Assembly: GCA_943704415.1 (NCBI GenBank)
Contig: CALSCO010002417.1
Location: forward strand, 1-10,344
Origin: Parvularia atlantis
Taxonomy: Eukaryota; Opisthokonta; Rotosphaerida
DNA: 10,344 nucleotides
Direction: 5' to 3'
Shown here in pieces: positions 1 through 6,245 of this stretch. Within the stretch, counting starts at the first letter, position 1, and every line of letters starts with the position of its first letter. Both the position numbers and the translations under genes were made by a program. The notes below the pieces were generated by a model. It did no database searches. It was not told the DNA's origin and was given only the letters and a program-made list of their open reading frames with translations.

Positions 1-520
1 GGGGGGGGGCGCACGGTCCACAGGGTGCGCGCGGTCACGGGCGCGATGGGCGATGCGACGAAGGCCGTCATGCCCGCGAGCACGAGCGGCGACAGCACGG
101 CGTCGTCGGGGTCGGTGCCGGTGCCTGCCGGCCGGGGGGAGGGGACGAGCACGCATCAGCTTCGGACGCGGTCCGTGAGCGACGCACCGATCACCGAGAT
201 CGCGCTCAGCAGCGGCTCGGCGCGGACTGTGCGGACGAGCAGCAGCAGCGAGTGCTCGGCCGTGTTGACGTGCCCGAGCACGAAGGGCTCTTTGCGGCTG
301 GTCGAGAGCGCGCGCAGCATAGCCACGGTGGGCGCGACGGCGTCCATGTGCACCACTGCCGCCGCGGCGCGTGAGCGCGGATCCCGACGGGGGGCGCGCA
401 GCATAGGCGTCGTACGCACGCACCCTGCTCGTAGCACGCCTCCAGCTGCTCCACCAGCGCCGGCGGTGTCGGCCCGCCCGGCCAGAACAGGACGACGCAC
501 AGCGGGCGCTTGGCGGCCAT
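1..520 (-). CDS. Unidentified protein, 5' part (two introns, runs off left edge)
   Basis: I do not recognise this protein. Reading from ATG at 520, exon 1 is 520-424, exon 2 is 355-188, and exon 3 starts at 124 and leaves the window. The introns (423-356 and 187-125) both begin GTGCGT and end CAG, and both junctions keep frame. About 130 residues are visible. The protein begins MAAKRPLCVVLFWPGG, then has a helical stretch (PPALVEQLEACYEQ), then VVHMDAVAPTVAMLRALSTS, KEPFVLGHVNTAEHSLLLLV and LLSAISVIG, and finally a hydrophobic stretch LVLAGMTAFVASPIAPV. The alternation of beta-like and helix-like stretches suggests a small alpha/beta domain, but this is inference. Acidic and aliphatic residues are balanced, unlike the Arg/Cys/Ala-rich shadow frames, which supports real coding. 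It is divergently oriented from PRP38. The run of nine G at the window edge lies inside exon 3, so the last codons are less reliable. Confidence 0.6.
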
Positions 521-845
521 CCCCCTCCCCTGCGCTGGATGTGGCCTGCGTCAGTGCGCGCGGCTCGGTGCGCGGGTCGGCGGGCGGCGGCAGCGGCGCC
601 AGGCGCCAGGCGTGAGGCGGCGGCGGAGAAGGCGCGGCGGCGCTGCAAACAACACAGGGAAGGGAGCATGCTTACAGTCACGCAAGCAAACAGACCGCTC
701 TGGAAGCGTGTCGCGGGTCTGTTTGCCGATTCCAATCTACCTGCACTGAAGGCATGCACGCGCCGTCTGATGCACTGTGGCTGACGCCGTCTCGACATAC
801 AGCCCGTGCGCAGCAAGCAGCATCCGCAGACGGCAGCGCGCGAGC
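521..845. promoter_or_regulatory. Divergent promoter region between unidentified gene and PRP38
   Basis: This 325-bp stretch lies between two divergent start codons and should hold both promoters and 5' untranslated regions. It contains no open frame with protein-like composition. The half next to the minus gene is GC-rich (GGCGGCGG-type runs near 580-645). The half next to PRP38 is more balanced and carries the inverted repeat at 686-726 and two GCATGC palindromes (666-671 and 752-757). I see no clear TATA box. A 5'-UTR intron cannot be excluded. Confidence 0.5.
686..726. repeat. Perfect 11-bp inverted repeat, 19-nt spacer
   Basis: GCAAACAGACC at 686-696 is followed, after 19 nt, by its exact reverse complement GGTCTGTTTGC at 716-726. 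It sits 120-160 bp upstream of the PRP38 start. It could be a two-site operator for a dimeric factor, or a hairpin in the leader RNA. Arms of this length are unlikely by chance in so short a region, but no known motif is recognised. Confidence 0.75.
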
Positions 846-2002
846 ATGGCCAACCTCATGAAGGGCACGCGCCAGGTGCACGGGATGGACCCGCAGGTGC
901 GCGCTTCGATGCCGCGTGCGCGTTGTGCCTGACCGCTGTGCACGCCAGTTCCTGATTGAGAAGATTGTGCGCGAGCGCGTCTTTGACTCGCTCTACTGGA
1001 AGCAGGAATGCTTCGCGCTCACGGCCGAGACGGTCATCGAGCGGGTGCGCGCGCGCACACGATAGCGCACACGTGGTGTGGCTCACGGGCGCGGGCGCAG
1101 GGCGTCGAGCTCAAGGCGATCGGCGGCGTCTCGACCGCGTTCAACAAGCCCAGCCCGTTCCTGTGCCTCGTGCTCAAGCTGCTGCAGCTCCAGCCCGACA
1201 AGGAGATCATCATCGAGTACATCAAGCAGGAGGACTTCAAGTACCTGCGCGCGCTCGGCGCGTTCTACCTGCGCATGGTGCGCGCCGCGCCGCAATGAAA
1301 GTGTTTGCTGGCTGCCTGACGCGGCGCGGCGAACAACAGATTGGGCGCGGCCTCGACATCTACAACTACCTCGAGCCGCTGTACAACGACTACCGCAAGC
1401 TGCGTCGTATGACGCCGACGGGTGTGCGCGCTTGTTTGCGCGCTCGGTGGCTGATGCGCGCGCAGGCGGATACGACCTGACGCACATGGACGAGTTTGTG
1501 GACGAGCTGCTGCACGGCGAGCGCGTGCTGGACGTGATGCTGCCGCGTCTGGTCAAGCGTAAGGTCGTGTGCAGGAGGATGCGCGTGGGCAGCCTGCTGA
1601 CCCGTTGCAGCGCAGGCGCTCGAGGAAACGGACGACCTCGAGCCGCGGCGCAGCGCGCTCGAGGACGACCTGGACGAGCTGCTCGCGGCCGAGGCTGCGG
1701 TTGCGGCTGCACCCGCTGCGCCCGCTGCGCCGGCGGTCCGCGAGCCCGAGGAGCGCCCGGACTGGGACGAGCGACGCGACCGTGACCGTGAGCGGCTCCG
1801 TGAGCGTGAGGAGCAGCGACCGCGACCAGGCGATGACCGTGGAGGGCGTGACGAGCGTGCTGAGCGTGACAGCCGGCGGCGCGACCGCAGCCGGAGCCGG
1901 AGCCGCAGTCGCTCACCGCCGCGCCGACGGGACCGCAGCCGGAGCCGGTCGCCACCTCGCCGACGGGACCGCAGCCGCAGCCGCGACCGGCGCGACCGAT
2001 GA
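846..2002 (+). CDS. PRP38: Pre-mRNA-splicing factor 38 (Prp38) with RS-rich tail
   Basis: Prp38 is a component of the U4/U6.U5 tri-snRNP and spliceosomal B complex, needed in the nucleus for spliceosome activation. Exons: 846-896, 949-1044, 1101-1277, 1340-1421, 1466-1566, 1616-2002. The five introns are 52, 56, 62, 44 and 49 nt with donors GTGCGC or GTGTGC, and all junctions keep frame, giving 297 residues. The PRP38 domain fills about residues 1-185. Family hallmarks seen are HGMDPQ, RVFDSLYWKQECFALTAE, NKPSPFLCLVLKLLQLQP, EDFKYLRALGAFYLRM, YNYLEPLYNDYRKLR and MDEFVDELLHGERV. An acidic, Ala/Pro-rich linker follows, then an Arg/Asp/Ser tail with two RSRSPPRRRD-like units encoded by a direct repeat (20 identical bases at 1922-1941 and 1958-1977, 36 bp apart). 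RS tails are typical of animal, plant and many fungal Prp38 proteins and absent from the budding-yeast protein. The start at 846 is chosen because MAN and HG.(D/N)PQ match the family N-terminus. Confidence 0.96.
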
Positions 2003-2050
2003 GCTCGACGCGCGCGTGAGTATGCATGTCGTGGGCGATAGGGTACAAGT
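2003..2050. other. 48-bp tail-to-tail gap between PRP38 and NAD kinase
   Basis: Only 48 bp separate the PRP38 stop (TGA, 2000-2002) from the NAD kinase stop (TAG on the minus strand, 2053-2051). Both 3' untranslated regions and both poly(A) signals must lie here or within the opposite gene, so convergent transcripts very likely overlap. No AATAAA-like signal is evident in either direction. Confidence 0.7.
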
Positions 2051-4111
2051 CTATGACGATGCGAGCGAATCTGGCCGCGACGTTGTGCCGACACGCGACA
2101 GCGAGCGGCGCGGCAGCGGGCCCGCCTCGCTCTCGGCCTGTGCCGCCGTGTGAGCCATGCCCGCGCTGCCGCCGTAACGCGGCGCACCTCGTTTAGCGTC
2201 CGCTGTGGCTCGCGCACGTTCCAGTTGAGGCAGCGGCTGAGTGAGCCAAACCTGCCCAGGCCTCGGAGGTCAGGCACTCGGGTGCGTGCAAGAGTACGGC
2301 AAGCGCACCAGTCGGTCGTCGTGTCCTGCAGGCACACGGTCGGCACGGGCCAGGGCGAGGCGCGGATGCGCACGGCGTCGCCCTGGCGCAGCTCGGTGCG
2401 GTTGCGCCCGTCGAAAGACGCCTGCACAGGTCAGCCCGCCGATCGCTCAGGGGGCAGACGCGCACGCGCTCGTACCCAAGCCACGCTTCGCGATCCGATC
2501 GGGTTGACGACACGCAACTCGACCGAGTCAGGCAGGAGCAGCGGCCGGAACGAGAGCGTGTGCGGGCAGATGGGCGTGACGAGGATGCTCGGGACGGAGG
2601 GGTGAACGATCGCGCCGCCAGCCGACAGCTGCGCACGCGCACGATCAGGCGAGCGTGCACACACACGCAGCGAGCGTGCCACACCGAGTAGGCTGTCGAC
2701 CCGGTGGTGGTCGCGATGATCAGACCGTCGGCGTGCACGGTCGTGATCATCTGGTTCTCGACGTACAGCTCGAGCTGCGCGATGTAGGACGACGTGCCGC
2801 GATCGACAACCATCTGCGCGCGCGCGGGGCTAAGTGCGATGGCTGGACCGTCAGCGGCACTGCGCACACCTCGTTCAGCGCCTCGACCGTCTCGCCCTTG
2901 CGCACGATCGGTCGGTGCTCGTCGTTGAAGTCCTGCGCCCGGCATAGTCAGCCACGTGTGCGGATCGGCGAGGCGCGAACAGGCGCACCATCTTCTCCAT
3001 CTCGCAGCTGAGGCGCATGCGCAGGTTGAGCCGGGCCCGCCCTGCCGCGGACGCGCTCAGTCGTGCACAGGGCAGTGCAGCGCAGCGTCAAGTACACCGT
3101 CGATGACCGTGCTGAGCCGGGCCTTGAAGTTGCTGTAGTCGAAGACGGTGAGGAAGCCGAGCGAGCCGAGGTGGAACGCGACGACGGGCGGGACCTGGCG
3201 CTGGAAGAGCGAGGCGACGTAGCTGCAGGCTCGGGTCAGCGGAGCGACGCGTGTGCGGCCGCGGCGCGCAACGTACAGCACGGTGCCGTCGCCGCCGAGC
3301 GTCACGACAAAGTCGATCTCCTGCGCGCCGGGCATCCACGGGTGCAGCAATTGGGTGAGGGCGTGGTACTGCGGCTGGTCCAGCAGGCGCAGCATCGTCT
3401 CCTCCTCGAGCACGCTCTTCTCGACAAAGACCTGTGCGCGCCCAAGGCGATCGGTCCAACGTGCACCGCGCAATGCCCACGGCGGCACCGCACGGTCAGG
3501 TTGCGCTCCTCGATCATCCACACGACGACCTTGAGCATTAGCGCCGTCACCTCCTCGTCCTTGTACTGCTCGCCGCACACGTGAGCGAGCGCACGGACGG
3601 GTGAGCGATGCCGCACCTTCTTGATGACCAGCGTGTCGTGCGGCGCGCTGGTCCATGTCAAGTTGATGCGGCTGAGCGTGCGCGCGGTCTCGCGGACGTG
3701 CGCCGTGGTCTGGTGGCAGGGGGCCGGTCAGCGCCGCGTGCCGAGACCAGAGCGGAGGGAGACACGGCGCGCCTGCACGAGCCGGTTGGTTGGGTGGTGC
3801 CGGTCGGGCAGGCTGCTCGGCGTCGCGCCATCGCCCGTCCCGCTCGGTTGGCGCGTGAGCGAGCCCTTGCGCGGGCTGCGGGCGCGGCTGAGCCGGGACG
3901 CTGAGTGTGCGGGAACGGACGCGCACCTGCCCGCGCGCGGCTGCGTCGCTGACGGCGGCAGCTGCAGTGCGTCGTGCGGCGGCGCGGACGGCGAGGTCTG
4001 TGCCGACTGCGGCAGCGCGGGCGACAGCGACGTGGCCGAGAGCGGCGTTGCGCCGGCGAGCGCCTGCGCCAGGAGACTCGGCGAGCGCGACGGCGGCTGG
4101 TTGTGTGACAT
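2051..4111 (-). CDS. NADK: NAD kinase (ATP-dependent NAD(+)/NADH phosphorylation)
   Basis: NAD kinase makes NADP(H) from NAD(H) and ATP. Exons, in transcription order: 4111-3779 (or -3764), 3709-3617, 3565-3494, 3431-3277, 3222-3098, 3041-2989, 2932-2870, 2813-2685, 2628-2476, 2421-2309, 2251-2188, 2137-2051. All internal junctions keep frame, giving about 479 residues. Motifs seen: nucleotide-binding GGDGT (3296-3282, about residue 214), then [70 protein letters not shown] and [15 protein letters not shown]. The usual PTGSTAYS reads TTGSTAYS here. Residues 1 to about 110 form a Ser/Pro-rich, poorly conserved extension ([11 protein letters not shown]...), probably disordered and possibly regulatory. 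The first donor is uncertain: GTGCAG at 3778 gives a 69-nt intron, GTCTCC at 3763 a 54-nt one. An in-frame upstream ATG at 4141 adds ten residues. No convincing mitochondrial presequence is visible, so a cytosolic enzyme is more likely. Confidence 0.95.
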
Positions 4112-4448
4112 CCCTTCGATCACGCACGCATAGGTAATCATGCGTATTCCATCATGGCGTGCGCGCCTAGGTGGACGGCCGCGCGTGCCATCATGGCGGG
4201 GGATGCGTGACGGCGGGTCGCGGCGGGCGGGCGGCTCGTGTGGCCCGTGCGGCCCACCGTGCGGCTCGCGGCTTGCTGTGCGGGTGCGAGGGATGCTGTT
4301 TGTGCTGCCTGTGGCGATGCGTGCGGTTGCCGTGCGCCACGCCGGGCGAGCGTCGTGCTCGAGCTGTCGGGCAGCGTCGTCGTACACCACGGTGTGTTCT
4401 GTGTTTACACTTTGAACCCGACCATCCCCACCACGGCGCACGGCACGC
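4112..4448. promoter_or_regulatory. Intergenic: 3' end of GPC1 and promoter of NAD kinase
   Basis: This 337-bp stretch separates two minus-strand genes in tandem. It should carry the GPC1 terminator and the NAD kinase promoter and leader. It contains an 11-bp direct repeat, CCATCATGGCG, at 4149-4159 and 4188-4198, which on the transcribed strand places ATG triplets just upstream of the NAD kinase start. A GTAAACA forkhead-type motif is present on the minus strand near 4402-4410, close after the GPC1 stop; its significance is unknown. The minus-strand frame of NAD kinase stays open upstream to 4561, but its composition here is Arg/Pro/His-rich and not protein-like. Confidence 0.5.
4149..4198. 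repeat. 11-bp direct repeat upstream of NAD kinase
   Basis: CCATCATGGCG occurs exactly at 4149-4159 and 4188-4198, 39 bp apart start to start. On the minus strand each copy contains ATGATGG, so each gives two overlapping ATG triplets upstream of the candidate NAD kinase start codons. It could be a paired factor site or part of upstream open reading frames. Confidence 0.6.
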
Positions 4449-6222
4449 TCACTGGGCGATGGCGGGCCCAGGACGGTGCCGCAGGTGCGTGTCGTGCCGC
4501 GCGACGGGCGACGACGGTGCGGCGGGCGAGTGGCCCGCCGGTTCCCCCCCGCGCAGCCCATCGGTGCTGGGCGACGACTGGCTCGCGGCGATCGAAAGCT
4601 CGCTGCGGCTGCGCTTGAGCAGCGTTGTGACGCGCGTGTCTATGCGCGAAGCGGGTCAGCAGCGCAGGCACAGATGCGAGACATGCACGCACCAAAGTGC
4701 GTCGCGTGCGACGCGTCAAAGTAGTAGACAGCCGCGCGCCACACGGCCCAGCAGAGCAGCAGCAGCAGGAACGCCGTGTGCGCCCAAAAGCTGTGCCAAA
4801 GCCCGAGCGCGACGAGCGACGTGAGCACGGTGAAGAGCAGGTGCGTCCCGAGGTAGATCAGGCGCTGCACGCCCGGGTGCGGCGACAGCGCGCAGAGGCG
4901 CCGCATGGGGTTGCCGCGCGTCGAGTTGGATGTCATGAGCCAAGTAAAGAGCGTGAGGTAGCCCTGACGCTCGACGTGCTTGGACCGGACGACAAAGACC
5001 CAGAGCGAGTAGGCCACGAGCCAAACCAGGTAGATGCACGCCGCGTCCCACGTCATCCCGGCCAGGTCGAGCTCGCACGCAAACGCGCCGCCCTGGTCCG
5101 TGCTGTGCACGTGCGACGCACACCACAGGTACGGCTCGGTCGGCCCGTGCCAGCGCCGGCTCCAGGTCGTGAGCGCGGGCAGGAGGTGGATCGCGACCGA
5201 GGTCATCTTGTCGGACGAGTGGAACACGAGCGAGTTGAACGTGGCGACGACGCTCCTGCGGGTGCGCGTGAGCGGCGATGCGCGCGCACGGGCAGTGCCA
5301 AGCACGAGTGCAGCGGGGTGCGCTTGTTGCGCGTGCGCAGCACATCAGCAGCGAACGCACCAGGCGAGAGGGCCGTTGGACAGAAGGAAGACGGCCTGGA
5401 ACAGGCGCGGGCTCTGCGGCCAGATCCAGATGTACGCGAGCAGGAGCGCGTTGATCCAGTAGCACAGGTCGATGAGGAAGTAGTGCAGCTGCGAGGCGGT
5501 GGCGGTGGGGGTGAGCTCGCAGAACAAGCACGCAGTCCACAACACACCTTGGCGCGGAAGTATCGGTAGACGCTGCAGCCGCGCGTCAGGTGTCATCATG
5601 CGCACCGACACGGACGCACCGGTACAGCACGGAAGCGACCACGAGGAACGAGTAGACGCGGTCAAAGTGGCCCGGGTCCTTGCCGAGCACGTACGCGACG
5701 AGGATGATGCCGAGCACGCCTGCGACGGGCACTGCTCAGCAGTGGGCGGGCGGGCCGTGTACAGCCAGCCACACCAAACACGTACGACACGCGGTCCTTC
5801 AGGTGCAGCAGCCGCTCGACCTTCAGCGCGGGCAGCGCGGGTGCGTTGTTGACGTCAGACGCCGACGTGGCGCGGCGGAACCCGCCGGTGTGCGCCGAGC
5901 CGTCCAGCCACGTCCAGCCACGTCCAGCCACCCACCCCCAGTCTCGTCGTAGCCACGTCCACGATGCCCGGCAGCCGCACCTGGTCCTCGCTCGGCTCGT
6001 ACGGCGCGTGCCGCTGCGACGACGCCTCGTCGGGCCGGCGCAGCACGCGCAGTGTCGACCGCACAACGTGCGCGGCCTCCTGGAACTTGAGCAGTGCATG
6101 CCACAGCACCGAGTCCTGCAACGGGCGTCAGGCGGCGCACGGTCGCAGCGCGCAGCAGACGGCGCAGCGGCACAGCGGCGCAGCAAGAGGGGTGGAGGAG
6201 GACGGTGACGCACCACCTCCAT
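4449..6222 (-). CDS. GPC1: Glycerophosphocholine acyltransferase Gpc1, frame broken by a repeat
   Basis: Gpc1 uses acyl-CoA to turn glycerophosphocholine into lysophosphatidylcholine, recycling phosphatidylcholine at the ER membrane. Exons: 6222-6214, 6115-5775, 5719-5620, 5572-5548, 5488-5361, 5255-4693, 4639-4449. Introns are 98, 55, 47, 59, 105 and 53 nt. The core is clear: KDRVSYVFGVLGIILVAYVL, LHYFLIDLCYWINALLLAYI, LLSNGPLAW-SVVATFNSLVF, SSDKMTSVAIHLLPALTTW, GMTWDAACIYLVWLVAYSLW, GYLTLFTWL, YLGTHLLFTVLTSLVALGLW and FLLLLLCWAVWRAAVYYFD. These are several membrane spans in the family order. The tail (TRVTTLLKRSRSELSIAASQ and on) is Ser-rich and cytosolic-looking. Exon 2 is the odd part: DSVLWHALLKFQEAAHVVRS and on is in one frame, while SASDVNNAPALPALKVERLL is in another. 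The switch lies at the 10-bp tandem repeat 5901-5930. With two copies instead of three the exon would be in frame and the protein about 448 residues. As written, the frame ends at TGA 5857-5855. The tiny first exon (three codons) is less certain. Confidence 0.9.
5901..5930. repeat. 10-bp tandem repeat, three exact copies, inside GPC1 exon 2
   Basis: CGTCCAGCCA occurs three times head to tail at 5901-5910, 5911-5920 and 5921-5930. It lies in the variable N-terminal region of GPC1. Because 10 is not a multiple of 3, each gain or loss of a copy changes the reading frame downstream. The coding frames on the two sides agree only if the copy number differs from three by one (two copies fit). Confidence 0.95.
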
Positions 6223-6245
6223 GATGGGTATTTCGCGACTCAGTC
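6223..6245. promoter_or_regulatory. 23-bp gap between divergent start codons of GPC1 and membralin
   Basis: The GPC1 start codon (6222-6220, minus) and the membralin start codon (6246-6248, plus) are 23 bp apart. If both starts are right, each promoter and leader must lie within the other gene's first exon or intron. The 98-nt first intron of GPC1 (6213-6116) would then lie in the membralin promoter. A later GPC1 start is the main alternative. Confidence 0.45.

Noticed and set aside
1-9. Run of nine G at the window start as a telomere or feature
   Set aside because: A single homopolymer at the edge has no repeat structure; it lies in the open exon of the minus-strand gene and may be a sequence-quality issue.
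1083-2427. Long minus-strand frames over PRP38 (321 and 345 codons)
   Set aside because: They are Arg/Ser/Ala-rich shadows of the PRP38 RS region, caused by scarcity of stop codons at this GC content. The plus strand has an unambiguous Prp38. Only the part of the second frame at 2188-2427 is real, as NAD kinase exons.
4390-4440. tRNA-like T-loop GGGTTCAAAG on the minus strand
   Set aside because: No matching T-stem, acceptor stem or anticodon arm could be built around it.
5662-6222. Uninterrupted 186-codon frame from the GPC1 start, needing no frameshift
   Set aside because: It would avoid both the first intron and the repeat problem, but its first 110 codons are extremely Cys/Arg-rich, typical of off-frame GC-rich DNA. 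The alternative frame over 6115-5930 has a balanced, helical composition and a good CTGAC...TTGCAG acceptor.
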